Below are positions 6,962-13,633 of a stretch of 23,320 bases of DNA, one piece after another (position 1 is the first letter of the stretch; the number at the start of each line of letters is the position of its first letter). Source of the DNA: DAOUBF01 sp034432795. Its GTDB lineage: Bacteria; Chloroflexota; Anaerolineae; DSLN01. The stretch spans positions 1-23,320 of the forward strand of contig DAOUBF010000048.1 of NCBI GenBank assembly GCA_034432795.1, given 5' to 3'. The notes under the pieces were generated by a model that did not search any database, was not told the origin of the DNA, and saw nothing but the letters and a program-made list of their open reading frames with translations. The translations under genes were made by a program, and so were the position numbers.

Positions 6962-7890
6962 ACGTGCTCCTTGAACCAGGCGATGGTGCGCTGCAGGCCC
7001 TCTTCCAGCGGCACGACCGGCTCCCAGCCCAGGACCGTGCGCGCGCGGGTGATGTCCGGGCGGCGTCGCGCCGGATCGCCTTGGATGCGCTTGTCCTGAA
7101 AGACGATGCCGGCCTGGTTGCCGGTGATCCGGTTGATGAGCTGAGCAAACTCCAGGATACTGACCTCATGCGGGTTGCCCAGGTTGACCGGGCGGTGCTC
7201 GGAGGAGAGCAACAGACGGTAGAGGCCCTCAATCAGATCGGAGATATAGCAGAAGGAGCGCGTTTGGGAGCCATCGCCGTACACGGTCAGGGGTTCGCCG
7301 CGCAGGGCCTGGCCGATGAAGTTGGGCACCACCCGGCCATCGTCCAGCCGCATGCGCGGGCCATAGGAGTTAAAGATGCGTGCAATGCGCGTATCCAGGC
7401 CATGCGTGTTGTGGTAGGCCATGGTCAGCGCCTCGGCGAAGCGTTTGGCCTCATCGTAAACCGAGCGCGGCCCCACCGGGTCCACGTTGCCGTGGTAGCT
7501 CTCTTTCTGGGGATGCTCCAGGGGGTCGCCATAGACCTCGGAGGTGGAGGCCAGCATGAACCGGGCGCCTTTGGCCCGCGCCAGCCCCAGGGCGTTGAGC
7601 GTGCCCAGCGAGCCGACCTTGAGCGTCTGGATGGGAAGCTGGATGTAATCAATGGGGCTGGCGGGAGAGGCGAAGTGCAGCACGGCGTCCAGAGGCCCTT
7701 CAATATAAATGTAATTCGTGACGTTGTGTTTGATAAACAGGAAGTCGTCGCGACCGGCCAGATGAGCGATGTTGCGGGTGCTGCCAGTGATGAGGTTGTC
7801 CATGGCAATGACCTGATGGCCCTCGGCCAGGAGCCGGTCGCAGAGATGGGAGCCGATAAACCCGGCGCCGCCGGTGACGAGAATGCGCAT
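6958..7890 (-). CDS. UDP-glucuronate decarboxylase (UDP-xylose synthase) type SDR epimerase
   Basis: This 310-aa protein is an extended short-chain dehydrogenase. It has the NAD-binding GGAGFIGSHLCDRLL near the start, HFASPASPIDY (typical of UDP-glucuronate decarboxylases), catalytic STSEVYGDP and the YDEAKR Tyr-Lys pair, then RIFNSYGPRM and GDGSQTRSFCYISD. It should convert UDP-glucuronate to UDP-xylose, feeding the glycosyltransferase operon it heads. ATG 7890 is chosen because TGAGGA lies just upstream. The in-frame GTG at 7902 would include that ribosome site in the coding region. A related dTDP-glucose dehydratase role is less likely from the HFASPAS motif. Confidence 0.88.
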   Translation of the reverse strand: MRILVTGGAGFIGSHLCDRLLAEGHQVIAMDNLITGSTRNIAHLAGRDDFLFIKHNVTNYIYIEGPLDAVLHFASPASPIDYIQLPIQTLKVGSLGTLNALGLARAKGARFMLASTSEVYGDPLEHPQKESYHGNVDPVGPRSVYDEAKRFAEALTMAYHNTHGLDTRIARIFNSYGPRMRLDDGRVVPNFIGQALRGEPLTVYGDGSQTRSFCYISDLIEGLYRLLLSSEHRPVNLGNPHEVSILEFAQLINRITGNQAGIVFQDKRIQGDPARRRPDITRARTVLGWEPVVPLEEGLQRTIAWFKEHV

Positions 7891-7943
7891 GGTGTTCCTC
7901 ACAAATTATGTAGCGTTCAGCCGCATGGCGATCCCTGGGCACT

Positions 7944-7972
7944 AGTATACCCGAAGACGGCTAGACCTCCAA
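7944..7972 (-). promoter_or_regulatory. Candidate promoter of the polysaccharide operon
   Basis: On the minus strand TTGGAG (7972-7967) and TATACT (7949-7944) are separated by 17 bp. Transcription would start near 7937, leaving a leader of about 47 nt before ATG 7890. The -35 box is weak. The placement fits the only long gap ahead of the operon. Confidence 0.4.
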
Positions 7973-7982
7973 GAGTACCCTT

Positions 7983-8018
7983 GCCCCCTCCCCTGTCCAG
8001 GCGAAGGGCAGGGGGAGG
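7983..8018. repeat. GC-rich inverted repeat after rlmB, possible terminator
   Basis: CCTCCCC at 7987-7993 pairs with GGGGAGG at 8012-8018. The stretch lies just downstream of the rlmB stop on the minus strand and could end that transcript. Its core CTCCCCTGT..CAGGCGAAG resembles 12858-12881, beside the response regulator at 12892, so both may be copies of one intergenic repeat. Confidence 0.3.
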
Positions 8019-8058
8019 TCTCGTCCAGCGTCTGTTGTTCATCGTCCGTTGGGGCAAG

Positions 8059-8892
8059 TTACGACGTGGCTCCCTCGGGCCGGGGCGGGCGGGCCAGATA
8101 CAGCACAATGGAGCCGGCCACCGCGGCATTGAGCGAGGTCACCTTGCCCCGCATAGGCAACCTGACCAGGAGATCGCACGTTTTGCGCACCAGGCGGCGT
8201 AGCCCCGCCCCCTCGCTGCCCACGACCAGCCCCAGCGGGCCGGACAGGGCCACCTGGTCATAGGGCCGGGCCTCCGGTGTGGCCTCCAGGCCCACCAGCC
8301 ACAGCCCCTGCGCCTTGAGATGCTCCATCGCCCGCACCAGGTTGGTCACCTGGGCAACGCGCATATGCTCCACCGCGCCGGCGCTGGCCTGGACGACGGC
8401 GGGCGTGACGGCGGCAGCGCGCCGTTCCTGGATCACCACGCCGTGCACGCCCACTGCCTCGGCGGTGCGGATGAGCGTCCCCAGGTTCTGGGGGTCCTGG
8501 AGCAGGTCCAGGATGAGCACGAGCGGCGGCTCGCCCAGGGCTGCCGCGTGCTGGAGAATGTCCTCCAGGGTAACGTAAGGGTAAGGCCCGGCCTCCAGCG
8601 CCACACCCTGATGGTGGCCGCCGGCGATGCGCCCCAACTCCGCCCTGGTCACAATGTGGATGGGGACATGGTGCGCCGCCGCCAGACGTTGGATGTGCCT
8701 CAAGCGCTCATCCGGGTGCAGCCCCTCAGCGAGCAGCAGGCGGTGAAAGGCCCGCCGCCCGGCTCGCAGGGACTCATACACGGCGTTCCGGCCATAGAGC
8801 ACATCGCCACCCCAGACAGGTGGGGCCTGAGAGGGGGGCAGGGGAGGTGCCTCCGCATGGCCTGTCTGTCTGCGGGGGCCTTGGGGGTGCAT
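8059..8892 (-). CDS. rlmB: TrmH/SpoU-family 23S rRNA 2'-O-methyltransferase, RlmB type
   Basis: This 277-aa protein has the RlmB layout: a Pro-rich N-terminal extension, a substrate-binding domain from about residue 31 (LYGRNAVYESLRAG), and a C-terminal SPOUT domain. The knot motifs are DPQNLGTLIRTAEAVG, GSEGAGL and MRGKVTSLNAAVAGSIVLY. It would use S-adenosylmethionine to methylate a guanosine ribose in 23S rRNA (G2251 in E. coli). Other SpoU members modify tRNA, so the exact target is inferred. Its ATG lies 4 nt after the stop of the upstream response-regulator gene, so they are co-transcribed. The first ~30 residues are low complexity and could be trimmed by a later start. Confidence 0.85.
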   Translation of the reverse strand: MHPQGPRRQTGHAEAPPLPPSQAPPVWGGDVLYGRNAVYESLRAGRRAFHRLLLAEGLHPDERLRHIQRLAAAHHVPIHIVTRAELGRIAGGHHQGVALEAGPYPYVTLEDILQHAAALGEPPLVLILDLLQDPQNLGTLIRTAEAVGVHGVVIQERRAAAVTPAVVQASAGAVEHMRVAQVTNLVRAMEHLKAQGLWLVGLEATPEARPYDQVALSGPLGLVVGSEGAGLRRLVRKTCDLLVRLPMRGKVTSLNAAVAGSIVLYLARPPRPEGATS

Positions 8893-8896
8893 GGCG

Positions 8897-9265
8897 CTAT
8901 CCGGCGAGGATCTCCTGGACGGTCTTGACCAGCACGGAAGGCGTGACCGGCTTAATCAGGTAACTGGTTGCCCCCGCCAGGATGCCCGTGACCTGTTCAG
9001 AGGGGAGTGCTCGCGCGGTGAGCATCACAATGGGGACCGCAGCGGTGTCTGGCTGAGCGCGCAGTTGCCGGGTCACCTCATAGCCATCCAGGCCCGGCAT
9101 CATCACGTCCAGCACGATCAGGTCAGGGGGGCTTTGGCGTATCTGGTGCAACGCAGCTTCTCCGCCGGGGGCCGTTTCAACCGCGTAACCCGCACGCTTG
9201 AGCACAAAGGAAAACAGCTTCACCACCTCAGGATCGTCATCCACGATCAGGATGCGCTTGCTCAT
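8897..9265 (-). CDS. Single-domain response regulator (CheY/Spo0F-like), canonical receiver
   Basis: This 122-aa protein is a lone receiver domain with every switch residue intact: the acidic cluster IVDDDP, phospho-acceptor Asp53 in LIVLDVMMPGLDGYEV, Thr in MLTA, and Lys105 in YLIKPV. With no output domain it must act by protein contact or as a phosphorelay step. The start at ATG 9265 is preferred because GGGAG (9275-9271) sits ahead of it. ATG 9280 would add only five residues. It lies 27 nt downstream of the M23 peptidase and 4 nt ahead of rlmB, an unusual sandwich. No partner kinase is encoded beside it. Confidence 0.88.
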   Translation of the reverse strand: MSKRILIVDDDPEVVKLFSFVLKRAGYAVETAPGGEAALHQIRQSPPDLIVLDVMMPGLDGYEVTRQLRAQPDTAAVPIVMLTARALPSEQVTGILAGATSYLIKPVTPSVLVKTVQEILAG

Positions 9266-9292
9266 AGGCCCTCCCACCATACTACTGCCCCT

Positions 9293-10429
9293 CTAAGGGA
9301 GATAGCTGAGCGGGTTATAGGGGACGCCATTATAGCGGACCTCAAAGTGCAGGTGGGGACCGGTGGAGCGGCCCGTGGAGCCCACATAGCCGATGAGCTG
9401 CCCCTGCGTCACCACGTCGCCGTTGTCCACCAGGTACTGGCTCTGGTGGGCATACCAGGTCGTGAAGCCATTGCCATGGTCAATCACCACCAGGTAGCCG
9501 TAGCCCACATTGGTCCAGCCAGCGAAGATCACCGTTCCGCCGTCGGCAGCGTAGATAGGCGTGCCCACCGGCGCGGGCAGGTCAATCGCCCGGTGATAGG
9601 CCCAATAATATTGGGAAATACGCCGTGTGCCGATGGGCCAGATGAAATTCCCCAGACCCACGCCCGCTTTCGGGCCGGTATAGAACGTGCCAGCGGGGAC
9701 GAAGCTCCCAGCGACCGTCTGCCCACGCGGCGGCGGCTTGGGCGGCACTGTCCACACCAGATACTCAATCTGCCCGCCGGGGATCACCAGACGCGCACCC
9801 GGTGTCAATGTATAGGGGGGACCTTCAAGCTGATTGCCTTCGTAAGCCACAATGTCGTCTATCCGAGCATGATACTTTTCGGCGATAGACTCCAGCGTGT
9901 CCCCTTCCTGGACCACATGGCAGGCCCCGTCCACCGGCGGGATGTAGAGCACCTGGCCGACCTGGAGCAACTCCGGGTTCTTGTTCAGGTCCGAGTTGCA
10001 CCACAGGATGGTCTCCGGCTTCAAGCCGAATTGGGCGGCGATGCCGATGGGCGTGTCGTTCGCCTGCACCGTGTAGGTGATGATGCGCCGGTTGGGGCGC
10101 TCCGGGATCACGGTGAAGGGCACGGTCTGACGGGAGACGCGGGTATCGGGCGGCGGTGGAGGCGCAGCCACAAGGGAGGTGGCGCTGCGCTGTGCGCGCA
10201 GCAACGACGTGTTGACCTGGCGCAGGGCGAAGGGCACCCCCAAGGAGTCGGCGGCCGGGGCGCGCAACACCGAAGCGGAGGCTATCGTTAAGGACGCCGA
10301 AAAGGCCGGTCGGGGCATGTTGGCATCGCTAAGAAAGACCGCTGCCAGCATCAGCGCCAGCAACACCAGATGGCCCGCGTAGCGGGCGATCCGCGCAGTC
10401 AGGTTATCGGGGAGAGATGGAAAGTGCAA
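9293..10429 (-). CDS. LysM-containing M23 metallopeptidase (peptidoglycan hydrolase)
   Basis: This 378-aa protein has an N-terminal membrane anchor or signal segment (about 18-35), a Pro-rich linker, two LysM peptidoglycan-binding domains (about 117-165 and 170-217), and a C-terminal M23 domain. The zinc ligands are visible as His279 and Asp283 (HRAID) and His361, with catalytic His328 (YAH) and His359 (GPHLHFE). It should cut peptide cross-links in the wall outside the membrane. The start codon is TTG 10429, with AAAGGAG about 12 nt upstream. No ATG stands before the membrane segment. It heads a three-gene operon driven by the promoter at 10472-10500. Confidence 0.87.
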   Translation of the reverse strand: MHFPSLPDNLTARIARYAGHLVLLALMLAAVFLSDANMPRPAFSASLTIASASVLRAPAADSLGVPFALRQVNTSLLRAQRSATSLVAAPPPPPDTRVSRQTVPFTVIPERPNRRIITYTVQANDTPIGIAAQFGLKPETILWCNSDLNKNPELLQVGQVLYIPPVDGACHVVQEGDTLESIAEKYHARIDDIVAYEGNQLEGPPYTLTPGARLVIPGGQIEYLVWTVPPKPPPRGQTVAGSFVPAGTFYTGPKAGVGLGNFIWPIGTRRISQYYWAYHRAIDLPAPVGTPIYAADGGTVIFAGWTNVGYGYLVVIDHGNGFTTWYAHQSQYLVDNGDVVTQGQLIGYVGSTGRSTGPHLHFEVRYNGVPYNPLSYLP

Positions 10430-10471
10430 TGCTGCGCGACGCTCCTTTTATGGGATGCGCATGAGGGCCTT

Positions 10472-10500
10472 ATCTTAGATCAGAATACGATCTTTGTCAA
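10472..10500 (-). promoter_or_regulatory. Strong sigma70-type promoter for the M23 peptidase operon
   Basis: On the minus strand TTGACA (10500-10495) and TAAGAT (10477-10472) are separated by exactly 17 bp. The predicted start is near 10465, giving a leader of about 36 nt that contains AAAGGAG. It is back to back with the plus-strand promoter at 10508-10536, with 7 bp between them. Confidence 0.75.
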
Positions 10501-10507
10501 ACAGCCA

Positions 10508-10536
10508 TTGGCAAGGCGTCACGACGCAGTTATAAT
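10508..10536 (+). promoter_or_regulatory. Strong sigma70-type promoter placing the mRNA start at the ATG
   Basis: TTGGCA (10508-10513), a 17-bp spacer and a perfect TATAAT (10531-10536) precede ATG 10544 by 7 nt. Transcription should begin at about 10543-10544, so the mRNA would have no leader and no Shine-Dalgarno site. This also argues against the in-frame upstream start at 10370. Confidence 0.75.
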
Positions 10537-10543
10537 CTCTCCT

Positions 10544-12127
10544 ATGACCCGCACACAGGGGATGCTCATGCTCAGTGTCTTCGCCGCCGGCATGACCACG
10601 CTGGCGGTGGAGCTTTCGGCCTCGCGGCTGCTGGGCAACGTCTTCGGCACCTCTAACCTGGTCTGGGCCAATGTCATCGGCCTGATCCTGGTCTACCTGA
10701 GCGCAGGCTATTTCCTGGGCGGGCGTCTGGCGGATCGGCGGCCTGATGCGGCGCTCTTCTACCAACTCCTGGCCTGGGCCGCCTTTAGCGCCGGGCTGAT
10801 CCCGCTCGCCGCCCAGCCCATCCTGCGCGCTGCGGGCCGTGCCTTTGAAACCTACGATCTGGGCGTGGTCTTCGGCTCGTTCGCCAGCGTCCTGATCCTG
10901 TTCGCGCTGCCGGTCACGCTCCTGGGCTGTATCGCGCCCTTTGCCATCCGGCTGGCCTTGCGCGACGTGCGCGATGCGGGGCATGTCGCCGGGCGACTGT
11001 ATGCCCTCTCTACACTCGGCAGCATTCTGGGCACTTTCGCGCCCGTGCTTATCCTGATCCCCTCCATCGGTACCGCGCGCACCTTCCTGGTTTTTGCCGG
11101 GCTGCTTCTGCTCATTGCGCTGGCCGGGTTGGGGCTGACCGCCGGGCGGCGGGCCTGGGCCTACGCCTGGATGCCGCTCCTGCTGGCCATCCTTGCCTGG
11201 CTTGCCCTGCGCGGCCCGATCAAGCCCCCGCCGGAGGGCACGCGCCTGCTCTACGAGGGCGAGTCGGAATACAACTACATCCAGGTGGTGGAGGCCACCG
11301 ACGGCACACGCTACCTCCTGCTCAACGAGGGCCAGGGCATCCACTCGGTCTATCACCCGGAACGGCTGGCGACCTTCGGCACATGGGATTATTTCCTGGC
11401 CGCGCCCTTTTTCAATGCGCCCCCCTTTGGGCCGGACCGGGTGCGCTCGCTCGCGCTCATTGGCCTGGCCGCAGGCACCATCGCCCGGCAATATACCGCC
11501 GTCTTCGGCCCGATCCCTATAGAGGGTATTGAGATTGACCCCGACATCGTGGCGGTCGGCCAGCGCTACTTCGCCATGTCCCAGGCCAACCTGCGCATCG
11601 TCGTCGCCGACGGGCGCTATGCGCTTGAGCACAGCCCGCAGCGCTACGATGTCATTGGCATAGACGCCTATCGCCTGCCTTACATCCCCTGGCATCTGAC
11701 CACCCGCGAATTCTTTGAGAGCGTGCGCGCCCACCTGACCCGGCAGGGCGTCGTGGCTATCAACGTGGGGCGCACGCCCCACGACCGCCGCCTGATTGAA
11801 GCGCTGGGTGCGACGTTAGCCAGCGTCTTCCCTAGCGTGCACGTCATGGATGTGCCAGGGACGTTCAACAGCCTCCTCGTGGCGACCGTCCAGCCCACGC
11901 GCCCGCAGAACCTGGCCGAGAACCTGGCCGCGCTGCCCCCCCATGCCCACCCGCTGCTGCATGACGCGCTGAGTCGGGCCAGGACGCAATTGGCCCTCAC
12001 CCCCCAACCTTCCTTTCCTCCCAGCGGGGGTGAGAGCGCCTTCAGCGACGACCGCGCGCCAGTAGAACAGATCACCAACGCCATGATCCTGCAATTCCTG
12101 CTCCAGGGAGGGTTTTCCACCCCATGA
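10544..12127 (+). CDS. Membrane protein fused to a spermidine-synthase-like domain
   Basis: This 527-aa protein has about seven N-terminal membrane helices (residues 1-225), then a Rossmann methyltransferase-like domain of the spermidine synthase family (about 240-480). Visible motifs are LIGLAAGTIARQY, GIEIDPDIV, VADGRYAL and IDAYRLPYIPWHLTTREFF. The glycine-rich loop is eroded, and the acidic active-site segment expected in true polyamine synthases is replaced by DAYRLPYIP. The natural reaction is therefore unlikely to be spermidine synthesis. Residues 485-497 are encoded by a palindromic repeat (see the separate entry). The start is ATG 10544 on the evidence of the promoter. It overlaps the next gene by 4 nt (ATGA). 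Confidence 0.82.
   Translation: MTRTQGMLMLSVFAAGMTTLAVELSASRLLGNVFGTSNLVWANVIGLILVYLSAGYFLGGRLADRRPDAALFYQLLAWAAFSAGLIPLAAQPILRAAGRAFETYDLGVVFGSFASVLILFALPVTLLGCIAPFAIRLALRDVRDAGHVAGRLYALSTLGSILGTFAPVLILIPSIGTARTFLVFAGLLLLIALAGLGLTAGRRAWAYAWMPLLLAILAWLALRGPIKPPPEGTRLLYEGESEYNYIQVVEATDGTRYLLLNEGQGIHSVYHPERLATFGTWDYFLAAPFFNAPPFGPDRVRSLALIGLAAGTIARQYTAVFGPIPIEGIEIDPDIVAVGQRYFAMSQANLRIVVADGRYALEHSPQRYDVIGIDAYRLPYIPWHLTTREFFESVRAHLTRQGVVAINVGRTPHDRRLIEALGATLASVFPSVHVMDVPGTFNSLLVATVQPTRPQNLAENLAALPPHAHPLLHDALSRARTQLALTPQPSFPPSGGESAFSDDRAPVEQITNAMILQFLLQGGFSTP
11996..12034. repeat. Intergenic-type palindromic repeat embedded in coding sequence
   Basis: CTCACCCCC (11996-12004) and GGGGGTGAG (12026-12034) form a 9-bp perfect inverted repeat enclosing CAACCTTCC. 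This has the same make-up, in reverse orientation, as the intergenic elements at 14564-14600, 16257-16291 and 16995-17030. It is read in frame as part of the synthase-like protein (LTPQPSFPPSGGE). Confidence 0.5.
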
Positions 12128-12798
12128 AGCTCTTGCGCACACTCATCATTCTGGCCCTGCCGCTCGTGCTGGGCCTGGGCACAATCCGCCTGCTCATGTC
12201 CGAGGCTTTTCTGGTCTATGAGTACAGCAAGCCGGACTTCCCACCCGATCCGGCGGGCTTCACTCAGGCCGACCGCCTGAACTATGCACGGGTGGCGCTG
12301 GAGTACATCCGCACCACCGCGCCGATCAGCCTGTTGGCCGATCAACGGTTGCCCGATGGGCGACCGCTTTACAACGAGCGCGAACTGCGCCACATGATAG
12401 ACGTGCAGCGGCTGGCGAATCAGCTTCTGTGGGTGACCTGGGTGGCAGGGGGCATCGTCGTTGTCGGGGGCGCGTTGCTTGCCTGGCGGCCAGAGACGCG
12501 CCCACTGCTTGCCTCGGCGCTGCTCGGCGGCGCGGCCCTCACCATCCTTATCCTCCTGGGCATCCTCCTGCTCGTCCTGGTGGGCTGGAACACCTTCTTC
12601 GTCGGCTTTCACAACCTGTTCTTTGCGCCTGGCACCTGGCAATTCGCCCTGACCGACACGCTCATCCGCCTGTTTCCGGAGCGGTTCTGGTTTGATGTCG
12701 CCCTGCTGATCGGGCTGGGGACACTGGTGGAGGCGGTGGTGATCGGCAGCATCGCCTGGCTGTGGGGGCGGCGGCTGGAGCCTGGGGAGAGAGGCTGA
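12124..12798 (+). CDS. TIGR01906/DUF1461 integral membrane protein (Lit-like)
   Basis: This 224-aa protein has an N-terminal helix (about 5-23), an extracytoplasmic segment to about residue 100, then three more helices (about 103-120, 130-155 and 190-215). The signature WNTFFVGFHNLFFAPGTWQF followed by DTLIRLFPERFW is that of the DUF1461/TIGR01906 family. As I recall, that family includes Lit, the lipoprotein intramolecular transacylase of Firmicutes. Whether this one acts on lipoproteins is inference. Two predicted lipoproteins are encoded later in the window. Its ATG overlaps the stop of the upstream gene, so the two are translationally coupled. Confidence 0.75.
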   Translation: MKLLRTLIILALPLVLGLGTIRLLMSEAFLVYEYSKPDFPPDPAGFTQADRLNYARVALEYIRTTAPISLLADQRLPDGRPLYNERELRHMIDVQRLANQLLWVTWVAGGIVVVGGALLAWRPETRPLLASALLGGAALTILILLGILLLVLVGWNTFFVGFHNLFFAPGTWQFALTDTLIRLFPERFWFDVALLIGLGTLVEAVVIGSIAWLWGRRLEPGERG

Positions 12799-12815
12799 CA
12801 TCGCAATCTAACGCA

Positions 12816-12853
12816 AAGGCGGCAGGACCGGATACGTCTTGTCCTGCCGCCTT
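12816..12853. terminator. Strong bidirectional hairpin between convergent genes
   Basis: AAGGCGGCAGGAC (12816-12828) and its exact reverse complement (12841-12853) form a 13-bp stem with a 12-nt loop. It lies between the ends of the DUF1461 gene (plus) and the response regulator (minus), as expected for a shared terminator. The A pair at the base gives a short U run on either strand. Confidence 0.65.
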
Positions 12854-12891
12854 GCGGCTCCCCCTGTGGTCAGGCGAAGAAGGGACAAGGG

Positions 12892-13629
12892 CTAGGCAAG
12901 GGGAGGGGATTGGACCACAGGCATCGGCTGGCGTGGGGAGGCGGCCAGCCGGTAGCCAAAGCCACGCGCTGTTTGAATGATCTCAGGCCGGGTTGGGTCG
13001 CGTTCCAGCTTGCGCCGCAGGAACCAGATGTAGCGCCGCACGTAACCGGCGGGATGGCGCCGCAATGGGCCCCAGGCCTGGCGCAACAACTCCGCCTCCG
13101 CAACGACCTCGCCAGGCCGCTGTGCCAACGCCGCCAGCAGGCGGTACTCAGTGGGCGTCAGGGCCACCGGCTTCCCGGCCAGGGTGACCTGCCGCCGCTT
13201 CAGGTCAATCACCAGATCGCCAGCGACCACAACAGAAGCCTGGTCTTCCTCGCGAGAGTGCTCGGTGCGGGCCAGGACAGCGGCGATACGCGCCGCCAGT
13301 TCGGCGAAGCTGAAGGGCTTGGTCACATAGTCATCTGCGCCCAGCCGAAAGGCGCGCAGCTTATCGGCCTCGGTGTTCTGGCCGGTCAGCATGATGATAG
13401 GCGTATCCGTCAACTCGCGGATGCGGCCACACACCTCCCAGCCGTCCATGCCGGGCATCACCACATCCACCACGACCAGCGCCGGGCGCTCGGAGAACAG
13501 CAGGCGCAGGCCACGCTCGCCCGTCTCAGCGCGGAGTGGTATGTAGCCCGCCGCCTCAAGGTAGCTTGAGAGGAAGCGCAGCAGCACCGGGTCATCATCT
13601 ATTAACAGAATCTTCGGCCTGAGATGCAT
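12892..13629 (-). CDS. OmpR/PhoB-family response regulator, canonical
   Basis: This 245-aa protein has a full receiver (about 6-122) with acidic DDDP, phospho-acceptor Asp55 (LVVVDVVMPGMDGWEV), Thr in MLTG and Lys104 (YVTKPF). It also has a winged-helix domain (about 135-232) with LTPTEYRLLAAL, YVRRYIWFLRRKLE and GFGYRL. It should bind DNA as a phosphorylated dimer. It starts 4 nt after the stop of the small histidine-kinase-like gene and shares its promoter. Unlike the two regulators at 2347-3819 it keeps all switch residues. The last dozen residues are Pro-rich and run into a GC-rich repeat. Confidence 0.92.
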   Translation of the reverse strand: MHLRPKILLIDDDPVLLRFLSSYLEAAGYIPLRAETGERGLRLLFSERPALVVVDVVMPGMDGWEVCGRIRELTDTPIIMLTGQNTEADKLRAFRLGADDYVTKPFSFAELAARIAAVLARTEHSREEDQASVVVAGDLVIDLKRRQVTLAGKPVALTPTEYRLLAALAQRPGEVVAEAELLRQAWGPLRRHPAGYVRRYIWFLRRKLERDPTRPEIIQTARGFGYRLAASPRQPMPVVQSPPLA

Positions 13630-13633
13630 GGAG

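Noticed and set aside
6964..8202. 412-aa plus-strand ORF
   Set aside because: Lies antisense to the UDP-glucuronate decarboxylase and runs through the intergenic promoter into rlmB. No domain is recognisable.
8891..10291. 466-aa plus-strand ORF
   Set aside because: Antisense to the response regulator and the M23 peptidase, both of which have intact catalytic motifs.
10370..10543. Upstream in-frame extension of the synthase-like protein
   Set aside because: It would cross both divergent promoters and overlap the start of the M23 peptidase gene. The extension has no similarity to a membrane protein, and TATAAT sits 7 nt before ATG 10544.
10475..11782. 435-aa minus-strand ORF
   Set aside because: Antisense to the synthase-like gene. 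Composition is Gln/Arg/Gly-rich without motifs.
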